Of a stretch of 64,000 nt of DNA, positions 34,917-43,058 are shown in pieces (position 1 is the stretch's first letter; the number at the start of each line of letters is the position of its first letter). Both the position numbers and the translations under genes were made by a program. The DNA is taken from assembly GCA_963739045.1 (NCBI GenBank), contig CAVTYY010000004.1, positions 992,001 through 1,056,000 of the forward strand. Direction: 5' to 3'. The notes under the pieces were generated by a model, which saw only the letters and a list, made by a program, of their open reading frames with translations, made no database searches and was not told the origin of the DNA. The DNA comes from Halobacillus_B sp963739045. Lineage in GTDB: Bacteria > Bacillota > Bacilli > Bacillales > Halobacillaceae.

Positions 34917-35984
34917 ATGTGGAATAATAATAAATTTTGTGAACAGCTTGGCTTAACTTATCCGATTATTCAAGCAGGAATGGCAGGGGGAGTGACGACT
35001 CCAGAATTAGTTTCGTCCGTTTCAAATGCTGGAGCACTTGGTACTCTCGGGGCAGGTTATATGTCAGCGGAAGACATGACTGAAACTATTTTAAGGATCA
35101 AACAACTCACAAATCATGTTTTTGCTGTCAATGTATTTATACCTGAAGACAATAACTTCTCGAGTGAGAAAGTGGCGACAGCAGATCAGCTGCTCGACTC
35201 TTACCGCAGAGACTTACAACTACAAAAAGAACCATTTTCCGGAACTCCAAGACCATATGACGCACAGTTAGAAAGCATCTTGAAACTGAACGTCCCGATT
35301 GTAAGCTTTACATTTGGTGTACCGTCAAGAGAAACGATGAAAGAACTTAAGAAAAACAAGGTGATTACTATTGGTACAGCTACAACTGTGGAAGAAGCAG
35401 TTATCAATGAGGAAAGAGGATTAGATGCAGTAGTAGTCCAAGGCAGTGAAGCAGGAGGTCACCGCGGCAGCTTTACTGGAGATTTCTCTAGAGGAATGGT
35501 GGGAACGATCGCATTAGTTCCGCAAGCAGTTGATCAAGTCCGTATTCCTGTGATTGCGGCAGGTGGTATAATGGATGGCCGTGGTGTATTAGCTTCCCTC
35601 GTTTTAGGAGCGCAGGGAGTTCAAATGGGGACGGCTTTTGTGACGAGCGAAGAGAGCGGGGCGAAGTTGCAGCACAAAGATGCCATTTCAAGAACAACAG
35701 AATCGGAGACCGTAATCACTTCTGTTTTTAGTGGAAAACCTGCTCGAGGAATTCGAAATCAGTTTATCTCCGATATGAAGGAATTCGAGAGTGAACTTCC
35801 GGGCTATCCTGATCAAAACTCATTAACTAAGGCTATAAGAAAAGAGGCAGCTAAGCAGAATAAGCCGGAGTGGATGTCGCTCTGGTCAGGACAGGCGCCA
35901 AGGCTCAGTACTCGCAGATCGGCAACTGAAATTATCGAGGGTACAGTGCGGCAAGTCGAAAGATTGATCAAAGAAAAGTGGTAA
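34917..35984 (+). CDS. Nitronate monooxygenase (2-nitropropane dioxygenase family)
   Basis: A 355-residue FMN TIM-barrel enzyme. Family features are YPIIQAGMAGGVTTPEL at the N-terminus, GSEAGGHRGSF with the catalytic His, IPVIAAGGIMDGRG for phosphate binding, and LGAQGVQMGTAFV. It oxidises alkyl nitronates such as propionate 3-nitronate, a detoxification role. ATG 34917 has AAAGGAG about 13 nt upstream, slightly far. The following GNAT gene starts 11 nt after its stop, so the two are probably co-transcribed. Confidence 0.9.
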   Translation: MWNNNKFCEQLGLTYPIIQAGMAGGVTTPELVSSVSNAGALGTLGAGYMSAEDMTETILRIKQLTNHVFAVNVFIPEDNNFSSEKVATADQLLDSYRRDLQLQKEPFSGTPRPYDAQLESILKLNVPIVSFTFGVPSRETMKELKKNKVITIGTATTVEEAVINEERGLDAVVVQGSEAGGHRGSFTGDFSRGMVGTIALVPQAVDQVRIPVIAAGGIMDGRGVLASLVLGAQGVQMGTAFVTSEESGAKLQHKDAISRTTESETVITSVFSGKPARGIRNQFISDMKEFESELPGYPDQNSLTKAIRKEAAKQNKPEWMSLWSGQAPRLSTRRSATEIIEGTVRQVERLIKEKW

Positions 35985-35995
35985 AGAGGATGGAG

Positions 35996-36418
35996 ATGAA
36001 ACAAGTTCTCAGGCATGACAGGGGTCCAATCTTAAAACAATTACTGGGATATGCGGCATCTGAACATAGTGTAGACGGTGAATTTAATAAATATATGAAT
36101 TCACCTGACCGTAAACTATTTGTATTAGAAAAGCAGAAGATTTCTATAGGATGTATGGGTGTGGAATTGAATGGATTAGTTGAATGTGAAATTAAACACA
36201 TTGCCGTATCTCCTGAATACAGAAAGCAGGGAGCGGGCAGACAAATGGTTTCTTATCTTTACTCTTGGACTTCTATACAGCTAATAACGGCAGAAACGGA
36301 TCGGGCAGCCGTCCAATTCTACCGAAAACTCGGTTTTACGATGGAGAGTTTGGGAGAAAAGTATCCAGGCGTGGAGCGATTTAAGTGCACGAAACAACTG
36401 AAATTAAGCGGAGGTTAG
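35996..36418 (+). CDS. GNAT family N-acetyltransferase
   Basis: A 140-residue acetyl-CoA-dependent acyltransferase. The acetyl-CoA site is IAVSPEYRKQGAGRQMVSYL (motif A, R/Q-x-x-G-x-G/A), and the C-terminal TDRAAVQFYRKLGF is motif B. ATG 35996 is chosen since AAAGAGG (35983-35989) lies 6 nt upstream; an in-frame GTG at 35978 overlaps the upstream gene. The substrate cannot be read from the sequence. Confidence 0.82.
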   Translation: MKQVLRHDRGPILKQLLGYAASEHSVDGEFNKYMNSPDRKLFVLEKQKISIGCMGVELNGLVECEIKHIAVSPEYRKQGAGRQMVSYLYSWTSIQLITAETDRAAVQFYRKLGFTMESLGEKYPGVERFKCTKQLKLSGG

Positions 36419-36546
36419 AGCGGACACCTTCATTTTGGAATTTGATAAATAAAGATTTTTGTGTCAAACGGGGAGCAGTTGTTTGAAAGGTCGCAATTAT
36501 CTTGGTAAAATGTTGATAGTACTTATTTATAAAGGAGCCATGTTCT

Positions 36547-36978
36547 ATGGATTTTAATATTTATATGAATGATGTAGTCACTCAAGCGCGTGACGAAATC
36601 ACCAAAGCAGGGTATAAAGAGCTGACATCAGCTGATCAGGTAGATGACGCTCTTCAGCAAAAAGGAACCACACTAGTTATGATTAATTCCGTGTGCGGCT
36701 GTGCAGGCGGTATTGCACGTCCAGCAGCATCACATGCCATTCATTACGATAAGCGTCCAGATCAGCTTGTTACCGTATTTGCCGGTCAAGATCGGGAAGC
36801 TACAGAGCGTGCCCGTGAATATTTTGAAGGGTATCCGCCATCTTCACCATCTTTTGCTCTTCTGAAAGACGGCAAGATCCAGACCATGGTGGAGCGTCAT
36901 GATATTGAAGGATTTGATCCAATGGAAGTCATTGGTAAGCTTCAGCGCAATTTCGATGAATATTGTGAAGAAGTGTAA
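36547..36978 (+). CDS. brxB: Bacilliredoxin BrxB (YqiW)
   Basis: A 143-residue YphP/YqiW family protein with the atypical CGC redox motif in NSVCGCAGGIARPA. Bacilliredoxins remove bacillithiol from S-bacillithiolated proteins after oxidative stress. The genomic position, downstream of the bkd region and before yqjA, indicates BrxB (YqiW) rather than BrxA. AAAGGAG precedes ATG 36547. A strong terminator follows at 36996. Confidence 0.93.
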   Translation: MDFNIYMNDVVTQARDEITKAGYKELTSADQVDDALQQKGTTLVMINSVCGCAGGIARPAASHAIHYDKRPDQLVTVFAGQDREATERAREYFEGYPPSSPSFALLKDGKIQTMVERHDIEGFDPMEVIGKLQRNFDEYCEEV

Positions 36979-36995
36979 AAGTTTGCAGCATGACC

Positions 36996-37028
36996 AGGAT
37001 CTTTGTGTTCAGCAAAGATCCTTTTTTA
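36996..37028 (+). terminator. Terminator after brxB
   Basis: AGGATCTTTG (36996-37005) pairs perfectly with CAAAGATCCT (37013-37022), followed by TTTTT. Confidence 0.92.
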
Positions 37029-37058
37029 CGTTAACTACAGGATAGAGGGAGGTACAAT

Positions 37059-38009
37059 GTGAAAATAGGATACCGAACGATAAAGACCGCCCTCGGCGCA
37101 CCTCTTGCGATTTGGATCGCTCAAATCATCCATCTTAATCATTTTGCTTCTGCTGGAATTCTAACAATATTGTGTATTCAAATTACAAGAAAAAGATCGT
37201 TTCTAACGGCCTGGCACAGATTTGCTGCCTGTTTACTTGCCATGGTGTTCTCATATGTGTTTTTTGAAATCATTGGCTATAATCCCTTGGCCATAGGCGT
37301 CATGCTGTTTGCTTTTATTCCCGTAACCGTTTGGTTGAAGCTTACCCCTGGGATTGTTACGAGTTCAGTTATTATTCTTCATTTGTATGGCTCCGGCCAT
37401 ATTCAATTCTCTACGGTTTGGAATGAAATCCTTTTAATTACTGTGGGGATTGGAATGGCACTCGTGTTAAATTTGTATATGCCTAGTTTAGAGAAGGATT
37501 TACGTGAGTATCAAACCACAATCGAACAAAATTTCTCAACGATTTTAAAAGAAGTCGTAAAGTTTCTGAAGGAAGGCAATGATGGATGGGCAGGCAAAGA
37601 GCTGACCGAAACAGCTCAGCTTCTTGAGAAAGCTAAATCCCTTTCATTTCGTGATGTGGAGAATCACTTGCTTCGCACCCATAACCGTTATTATCATTAC
37701 TTTCATATGCGTACGAAGCAATTTGAATTGCTTGAGCGCATGCTTCCTCTTGTCAGTCGGATTTCTGGAGAATACGATCATTCTCGTAAAATCGCCGAGT
37801 TTTTTGAAGAACTAGCGGGTGCGGTACACCCGGGAAACACAGCAGTTATTTACCTCAACCAGTTAAAAGCTATCCGCGACCATTTTAAAGAAGAAGAATT
37901 GCCAGCTACCCGGGAAGAATTTGAAGTCAGGGCAAGCCTTTTTCAGCTCTTAAATGAAATTGAGCAATATCTGATTATCAAACGTTCATTTAAGAAAAGT
38001 GATGTATAA
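37059..38009 (+). CDS. yqjA: YqjA-like aromatic acid exporter family membrane protein
   Basis: A 316-residue protein with about five N-terminal membrane segments (residues about 10-140) typical of the ArAE/DUF939 family and a cytosolic helical half (about 150-316) with acidic coiled-coil character. Gene order brxB-yqjA is as in B. subtilis. GTG 37059 has GAGGGAGG 6 nt upstream. The family is named for efflux of aromatic acids, but a substrate for the Bacillus members is not established. Confidence 0.85.
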   Translation: MKIGYRTIKTALGAPLAIWIAQIIHLNHFASAGILTILCIQITRKRSFLTAWHRFAACLLAMVFSYVFFEIIGYNPLAIGVMLFAFIPVTVWLKLTPGIVTSSVIILHLYGSGHIQFSTVWNEILLITVGIGMALVLNLYMPSLEKDLREYQTTIEQNFSTILKEVVKFLKEGNDGWAGKELTETAQLLEKAKSLSFRDVENHLLRTHNRYYHYFHMRTKQFELLERMLPLVSRISGEYDHSRKIAEFFEELAGAVHPGNTAVIYLNQLKAIRDHFKEEELPATREEFEVRASLFQLLNEIEQYLIIKRSFKKSDV

Positions 38010-38055
38010 GGCAGTTTTCTAAGGGGAAACTCTAGATAAAAGGAATGGCTTGCTC

Positions 38056-38571
38056 ATGAAATTCATCACGATTTTATTCTTTGTTATCGGTTCATTTATT
38101 ACTCCCTCAGTTTCCGCTGATCCTGTTATCGTAGTCAATAAGGCAGCACATGAATTAGCGGTGTTTAAGGGTGGTAAAGAAATATTTCATGCCCCGGTCG
38201 CCACAGGAAAAACGAAGGAATTGACGCCTGAGGGAGTATTTACAATTAAAGTAAAAGCAGTTAATCCATATTATCGTAAGAAAAATATCCCAGGCGGAGA
38301 TCCAAAGAACCCTTTAGGCAGCCGCTGGATTGGATTTGATGCGAACGGTACAGATGGAAGGATATTTGGTGTACACGGAACAAATCGACCAGATTCTATT
38401 GGTAAATCTGTATCTGCCGGCTGTATCCGCATGAAAAAGGAAAATGTAGAAAAGCTCTATGATCTTGTGAGCGTTGGAGACAAGATTATTATTACAAATC
38501 AACAGAAAAGTTTAGAAAAAATTTACAATGAATGGGAAAAGAAAGAAATACATTCTATGATTACTCATTAA
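38056..38571 (+). CDS. Secreted L,D-transpeptidase (YkuD domain)
   Basis: A 171-residue exported protein. A signal peptide MKFITILFFVIGSF...SVSA is probably cleaved before DPVIVV. The YkuD domain has the catalytic motif HGTNRP followed by SVSAGCIRM with the nucleophile cysteine. Such enzymes make 3-3 cross-links in peptidoglycan or anchor proteins. No LysM domain is seen. The start is uncertain: AAAGGA (38039-38044) is 11 nt from ATG 38056 and 5 nt from an in-frame TTG at 38050. It converges on a small prli42-like gene. Confidence 0.88.
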   Translation: MKFITILFFVIGSFITPSVSADPVIVVNKAAHELAVFKGGKEIFHAPVATGKTKELTPEGVFTIKVKAVNPYYRKKNIPGGDPKNPLGSRWIGFDANGTDGRIFGVHGTNRPDSIGKSVSAGCIRMKKENVEKLYDLVSVGDKIIITNQQKSLEKIYNEWEKKEIHSMITH

Positions 38572-38610
38572 AAAAAGCCGGAGGTCTCGATAAGAGAACC
38601 CTCGGCTTGA
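38570..38610. terminator. Shared terminator, L,D-transpeptidase / prli42
   Basis: AGCCG..AGG..CTC (38576-38588) pairs with GAG..CCT..CGGCT (38594-38607). On the minus strand it is followed by TTTTTTT; on the plus strand the tail is GATTATTTTC. It probably serves both converging genes. Confidence 0.75.
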
Positions 38611-38625
38611 TTATTTTCTATATAC

Positions 38626-38769
38626 TTACATAAAGAAAGACGCGCCAGTCAGCAGAGAAGAAACCACCATGGCTGCAATCATCACAATGACGATCGCGCG
38701 CATACGGCGTTCACGTTTGGATTTCTTCTTTCTGGCGGGTGGTTGTTTATGATCATTTTTTGTAGTCAA
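38626..38769 (-). CDS. prli42: Stressosome-associated small membrane protein Prli42-like
   Basis: A 47-residue protein, too short for usual gene callers: MTTKNDHKQPPARKKKSKRE, then RRMRAIVIVMIAAMVV and SSLLTGASFFM. A very basic N-terminus followed by a single membrane helix with a short outer tail fits Prli42, the Listeria/Bacillus membrane anchor that links stressosomes to the membrane. TTG 38769 has a perfect AAGGAGG (complement of 38779-38785) 9 nt upstream, and a terminator lies just past the stop. The assignment rests on remembered family pattern and the yqjA-yqjD neighbourhood. Confidence 0.72.
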   Translation of the reverse strand: MTTKNDHKQPPARKKKSKRERRMRAIVIVMIAAMVVSSLLTGASFFM

Positions 38770-38825
38770 GGTTAATTACCTCCTTCTCACTAAATCCTAT
38801 TGACATTTTACACGGAATTAACGAT

Positions 38826-38854
38826 TTGGACAAGGGCAGGAAATGAATTACAAT
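38826..38854 (+). promoter_or_regulatory. Sigma-A promoter of the methylmalonyl-CoA operon
   Basis: TTGGAC (38826-38831), 17 nt, TACAAT (38849-38854): four and five of six consensus bases with ideal spacing. Confidence 0.55.
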
Positions 38855-38883
38855 ATAATTGTGAATTCTAATAATTTTTAAAA

Positions 38884-38898
38884 TGGTAAGCGCTTTAA
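38884..38898 (+). promoter_or_regulatory. cre-like site (CcpA) downstream of the promoter
   Basis: TGGTAAGCGCTTTAA matches 13 of 15 positions of WTGNAANCGNWNNCW, including the central AAnCGnW. Its place about 25 nt after the predicted transcription start would allow catabolite repression by roadblock. Confidence 0.45.
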
Positions 38899-38951
38899 TT
38901 TCTGGTATGCTAGAGTTGGCAGTTTTTTATTGAGAAGAGGAGGACCAGAAT

Positions 38952-40607
38952 ATGACTCATTCATCAAATGATACAAATTCTAAGCAAGCATGGGAACAAG
39001 ATGTTGAGAAAACGATGAACAGGTTCCCTGAGAGAAAAGCACCGTTCACTACGAGCTCTAATCTCTCGATCGACCGTTTATATTATCCTAACCAGGTAGA
39101 AGAAACCTATGGTACTAATCAAGGGTTCCCTGGGCAGTTTCCTTATACACGCGGCATTCAGCCCACCATGTATCGCAGCCGTTACTGGACAATGCGGCAG
39201 TATGCCGGGTTTGGATCTGCAGAGGAAACAAATAGAAGATTCAGGTATTTACTAGATCAAGGTCAGACAGGATTATCTGTAGCCTTCGATTTACCTACCC
39301 AGATCGGCTATGATTCAGACGATGCTATGGCAGAAGGAGAAGTTGGAAAGGTAGGCGTTGCGATTGACTCTCTAAAGGATATGGAACAGCTGTTTGATGA
39401 AATACCATTGGATCAAGTCAGTACATCTATGACCATTAATGCTCCTGCTTCAATATTACTGGCTATGTATATTGCTGTAGGCGAAAAGCAGGGAGTAGAG
39501 GCTGAAAAGCTGACGGGTACCATTCAAAACGATATTCTAAAAGAGTATATTGCGCGGGGCACTTATATTTATCCCCCTAAACCTTCCATGAGAATCATTA
39601 CGGACATTTTTAGTTATTGTCAATCTCATCTTCCTAAATTCAACACCATAAGTATATCCGGGTACCACATTAGAGAAGCAGGTTCTACAGCCGTCCAGGA
39701 AGTGGCTTTTACCATTGCAAACGGTATGGCTTATGTAGATGCAGCTTTAGCATCCGGTCTTGAAATTGACCAATTTGCTCCAAGACTTGCTTTCTTCTTT
39801 AATGCGCATAATCAATTTTTTGAGGAAGCTGCGAAGTTCCGAGCTGCCCGGAGGATTTGGGCAAAAATTATGAAGGAGCATTATCATGCTCAAAATCCAA
39901 AAAGCTGGAAATTAAGGTTCCACACTCAAACCGGCGGAAGTACTTTGACCGCGCAGCAGCCTGACAATAATATTGTACGCGTAACCCTGCAGGCACTTGC
40001 TGCTGTAATGGGTGGCACCCAAAGCTTACATACGAATTCCCGCGATGAAGCGCTGGCCCTGCCCACTGAAGAATCTGCTCGTATTGCACTTCGTACTCAG
40101 CAAATCATCGCTCATGAGAGTGGAGTGGCTGACACGATTGACCCACTTGGAGGCTCCTATTATGTAGAAGCTTTGACAGATAAAATCGAAGAGGAAGCAA
40201 ACGTATATTTGGATCGCATTAAAAAGCTCGGAGGAGCAGTGCAGGCTGTAGAAGAAGGCTATATGCAAAGAGAAATTCATCAAGCAGCTTATGAAGCTCA
40301 AAAGAGACTGGAAGCAAATGAAGATATAGTGGTAGGATTAAATGAATTTAAAGCAGAGGAAGAAATTAATCCTGATTTATTACGGGTCGATGAGGCCCTG
40401 GAGGCAGGTCAAATAAGAAAAGTGAAAGATGTTCGTGCCGCAAGAGATCAAAGTGAAGTGGATCAAATATTATCCCGATTAAGAGAAGCAGCCAAAGGTT
40501 CAGAAAATCTTATGCCTCATATAGTAACGGCAGTGAAAGCCTATGCAACAGTTGGAGAAATTGCTAATGTGCTCCGTGATGAATTTGGAGAATACAGCGG
40601 AATGTAG
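38952..40607 (+). CDS. mutB: Methylmalonyl-CoA mutase large subunit (catalytic barrel)
   Basis: A 551-residue catalytic TIM-barrel subunit that interconverts methylmalonyl-CoA and succinyl-CoA with adenosylcobalamin. Seen are the substrate-binding YPNQVEETYG...GFPGQFPYTRGI, TGLSVAFDLPTQIGYDSD, the ISGYHIREAGSTA segment and HTQTGGSTLTAQQPDNN. The C-terminal B12-binding domain of full-length mutases is missing and is supplied by the next gene, so the enzyme is of split type. GAGGAGG precedes ATG 38952. No MeaB-type GTPase chaperone gene is found in the window. Confidence 0.93.
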   Translation: MTHSSNDTNSKQAWEQDVEKTMNRFPERKAPFTTSSNLSIDRLYYPNQVEETYGTNQGFPGQFPYTRGIQPTMYRSRYWTMRQYAGFGSAEETNRRFRYLLDQGQTGLSVAFDLPTQIGYDSDDAMAEGEVGKVGVAIDSLKDMEQLFDEIPLDQVSTSMTINAPASILLAMYIAVGEKQGVEAEKLTGTIQNDILKEYIARGTYIYPPKPSMRIITDIFSYCQSHLPKFNTISISGYHIREAGSTAVQEVAFTIANGMAYVDAALASGLEIDQFAPRLAFFFNAHNQFFEEAAKFRAARRIWAKIMKEHYHAQNPKSWKLRFHTQTGGSTLTAQQPDNNIVRVTLQALAAVMGGTQSLHTNSRDEALALPTEESARIALRTQQIIAHESGVADTIDPLGGSYYVEALTDKIEEEANVYLDRIKKLGGAVQAVEEGYMQREIHQAAYEAQKRLEANEDIVVGLNEFKAEEEINPDLLRVDEALEAGQIRKVKDVRAARDQSEVDQILSRLREAAKGSENLMPHIVTAVKAYATVGEIANVLRDEFGEYSGM

Positions 40608-40624
40608 AAAGGATTGTGACCAAG

Positions 40625-41437
40625 ATGAAACCGATTCGTGTACTTATCGCTAAACCAGGATTAGATGGCCATGATCGAGGAGCTCTCATTATTGCACAGG
40701 CATTAAGAGATCATGGTATGGAAGTTATATATACGGGGCTGCGCCAATCTGCAGTTCAAATAGCTGCAGCAGCTATCCAAGAAGATGTAGACGTTGTTGG
40801 ATTATCCTCGCTGTCTGGAGCCCATAAATCTCTATTCCCTAAAGTAGTGGAAGCCCTGGCAAGTAAGGGTGCGGAAGACATTCCCGTTATTGGAGGAGGA
40901 GTGATCCCAGCTGAGGATATTCCATTTCTTGAGGGAAAAGGGGTGAAGAAAATATTCACCAGTGGTTCTCCCACTGATGCCATCGCCATTTACATTAAGC
41001 AAATGATGAATAAAGAAACAATAACACCACCTAAGAAAATCAATCATATTGGAATCGCCGTAGAGAATATTGAGCTGGCTCTGCCTTTTTACCAGCATAC
41101 TTTAGGATTAACGATTGATGCTGTGGAAGAAGTGGATTCTGAACAAGTAAGAGTGGCTTTTCTTAAAATTGGCGAGACTAGAATCGAGCTGCTGGAGCCG
41201 ACAAGTGAAGAATCGGCCATCCGTAAGTTTATGAATAAACGAGGAGAAGGGATCCACCACATTGCCTTGGAAGTGGATGACATTGATACAAGAGTTAAAC
41301 AATATCATCAGCAGGAAATAACGATGATCCATGATCAGCCAAAACAAGGGGCTCACAATAGCCTTATTGCTTTCATTCACCCTAAATCATCCAACGGGGT
41401 ACTTTATGAACTGTGCCAGCCGGATAAAAAGGAGTAA
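40625..41437 (+). CDS. Fusion: B12-binding mutase subunit + methylmalonyl-CoA epimerase
   Basis: A 270-residue two-domain protein. Residues about 1-130 are a cobalamin-binding domain with the base-off ligand motif LDGHDRGA, VDVVGLSSLSGAH and IPVIGGGVIPAEDI. Residues about 135-270 are a VOC-fold methylmalonyl-CoA epimerase: NHIGIAVENIELAL, GIHHIALEVDDI and VLYELCQ provide the metal-binding H, H and E. The domains are usually separate proteins (B. subtilis YqjC is epimerase only). ATG 40625 has AGAAAGGA about 11 nt upstream; a GTG at 40616 is too close. It lies 17 nt after mutB and overlaps no other gene. Confidence 0.88.
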   Translation: MKPIRVLIAKPGLDGHDRGALIIAQALRDHGMEVIYTGLRQSAVQIAAAAIQEDVDVVGLSSLSGAHKSLFPKVVEALASKGAEDIPVIGGGVIPAEDIPFLEGKGVKKIFTSGSPTDAIAIYIKQMMNKETITPPKKINHIGIAVENIELALPFYQHTLGLTIDAVEEVDSEQVRVAFLKIGETRIELLEPTSEESAIRKFMNKRGEGIHHIALEVDDIDTRVKQYHQQEITMIHDQPKQGAHNSLIAFIHPKSSNGVLYELCQPDKKE

Positions 41438-41444
41438 TCTATTT

Positions 41445-42986
41445 ATGGATATTTACGATAAAATCAGTGAATTATATGATAAGCGCCGCAGAGTTCAGCT
41501 CGGAGGCGGAGACGAGAGAATTGATAAACAGCATGAGAAAGGCAAATGGACAGCACGGGAGCGAATTGATTATTTAGTTGATGAAGGAAGTTTTATCGAA
41601 TTAAATCCGTTTATTGAGCATCGTCATGAAGATCTTGGTGTAAAGGAGGCTCCAGGCGAAGGAGTCGTCACAGGTTTCGGGAAAATAAATGGACGGGATA
41701 TTTATCTGTTTGCTCAGGACTTCACTGTATTTGGAGGAGCATTAGGTGAAATGCATGGCAAAAAAATTGCCGCCGTTATGGATTTAGCCGCTAAAAACGG
41801 AACACCATTTATTGGACTGAATGACTCTGGAGGAGCAAGGATTCAAGAAGGTGTTTCTTCTCTGGATGGTTACGGACAAGTGTTTTACCGTAATTCCATT
41901 TATTCAGGGGTTATCCCGCAAATTTCAGTCATTATGGGACCTTGTGCTGGCGGAGCCGTTTATTCACCGGCGATTACTGACTTTGTAATTATGGTAGAAG
42001 AATCTTCTCAAATGTTCATAACGGGTCCGAAAGTGATCGAAACCGTGACAGGAGAACAAATTTCTTCCGAGGATTTAGGAGGAGCAGCCGTTCATAATAC
42101 GTTGAGCGGGAATGCTCATTTAAAAACGAAAGATGAAGCTTCTGCGCTGGATGCGGTTAAAGATCTAGTCAGTTACCTGCCTTCAAGCAGCCGCGATAAC
42201 CCTCCGCTTTTAGAAACGGAAGATTCTGATGATTATCGTCCTGATTTAACCGACAAAATCCCATTCGATCCGATTCGTCCTTATGATGTTAGGTCTATTA
42301 TAGATGAAGTAGTCGATGCAGAGTCATTCTTTGAAATACATAAAGACTTTGCAAAAAATATCGTTGTTGGTTTTGCTCGTCTTAAAGGAAAAACCATCGG
42401 CCTTGTTTGTAACCAGCCGAAATATATGGCAGGGGGATTAGATATCGACTCCAGCGATAAAGCCGCACGTTTTATCCGCTTCTGTGATTCTTTTAATATC
42501 CCTATTATTACTTTTGAAGATGTGACAGGATTCTTCCCGGGTGTTAAACAGGAGCATGGGGGGATCATCCGCCATGGGGCGAAAATACTCTACGCTTATT
42601 CGGAAGCAACCGTACCTAAGCTGACGGTAATTACTCGTAAGGCATACGGCGGTGCTTATGTGGCATTAAACAGTAAATCGATTGGTGCGGATCTCGTTTA
42701 TGCTTGGCCGAATGCGGAAATAGCAGTTATGGGTCCAGAAGGTGCAGCTAATATTATTTTCGCTAAAGAAATAAAAGAAAGTGACAATCCTGAAGAAGTA
42801 AGAAAAGGGAAGATTGATGAATACCGTGAGAAGTTTGCCAACCCTTATGTGGCGGCGGGTCTTGGAATGGTTGATGACGTCATTGATCCAAGAGAAACGA
42901 GGTCGACTCTAATAAAAGCATTAGATATGCTGAAAAATAAAACTGAGGACCGCCCTTACAAAAAGCATGGAAATATACCACTCTAA
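41445..42986 (+). CDS. mmdA: Acyl-CoA carboxyltransferase (propionyl-CoA carboxylase beta / MmdA type, YqjD)
   Basis: A 513-residue carboxyltransferase with two crotonase-like halves: TARERIDYLVDEGSFIEL near the N-terminus, GLNDSGGARIQEGVSSLDGYG in the first half, and ITFEDVTGFFPGV, RKAYGGAYVALNSK and MGPEGAANIIF in the second. It interconverts propionyl-CoA and methylmalonyl-CoA with a biotinyl partner not encoded here. AAAAAGGAG lies 10 nt before ATG 41445; an open extension upstream overlaps the fusion gene and is not used. It matches B. subtilis YqjD in position. Confidence 0.92.
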   Translation: MDIYDKISELYDKRRRVQLGGGDERIDKQHEKGKWTARERIDYLVDEGSFIELNPFIEHRHEDLGVKEAPGEGVVTGFGKINGRDIYLFAQDFTVFGGALGEMHGKKIAAVMDLAAKNGTPFIGLNDSGGARIQEGVSSLDGYGQVFYRNSIYSGVIPQISVIMGPCAGGAVYSPAITDFVIMVEESSQMFITGPKVIETVTGEQISSEDLGGAAVHNTLSGNAHLKTKDEASALDAVKDLVSYLPSSSRDNPPLLETEDSDDYRPDLTDKIPFDPIRPYDVRSIIDEVVDAESFFEIHKDFAKNIVVGFARLKGKTIGLVCNQPKYMAGGLDIDSSDKAARFIRFCDSFNIPIITFEDVTGFFPGVKQEHGGIIRHGAKILYAYSEATVPKLTVITRKAYGGAYVALNSKSIGADLVYAWPNAEIAVMGPEGAANIIFAKEIKESDNPEEVRKGKIDEYREKFANPYVAAGLGMVDDVIDPRETRSTLIKALDMLKNKTEDRPYKKHGNIPL

Positions 42987-43058
42987 TTGACACGTCAAGC
43001 GAGTTCAGCTAACGTACTAAGAGGAAAGGTACAGATAGTTAAAGGAGGAAGAAGATTC

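Noticed and set aside
41331..41444. N-terminal extension of the carboxyltransferase frame
   Set aside because: It overlaps the epimerase domain of the preceding gene, and AAAAAGGAG fits the ATG at 41445.
42987..43058. TTG-initiated extension of the M20 peptidase
   Set aside because: The strong AAAGGAGG lies inside the extension and sets the GTG at 43059; family members begin near there.
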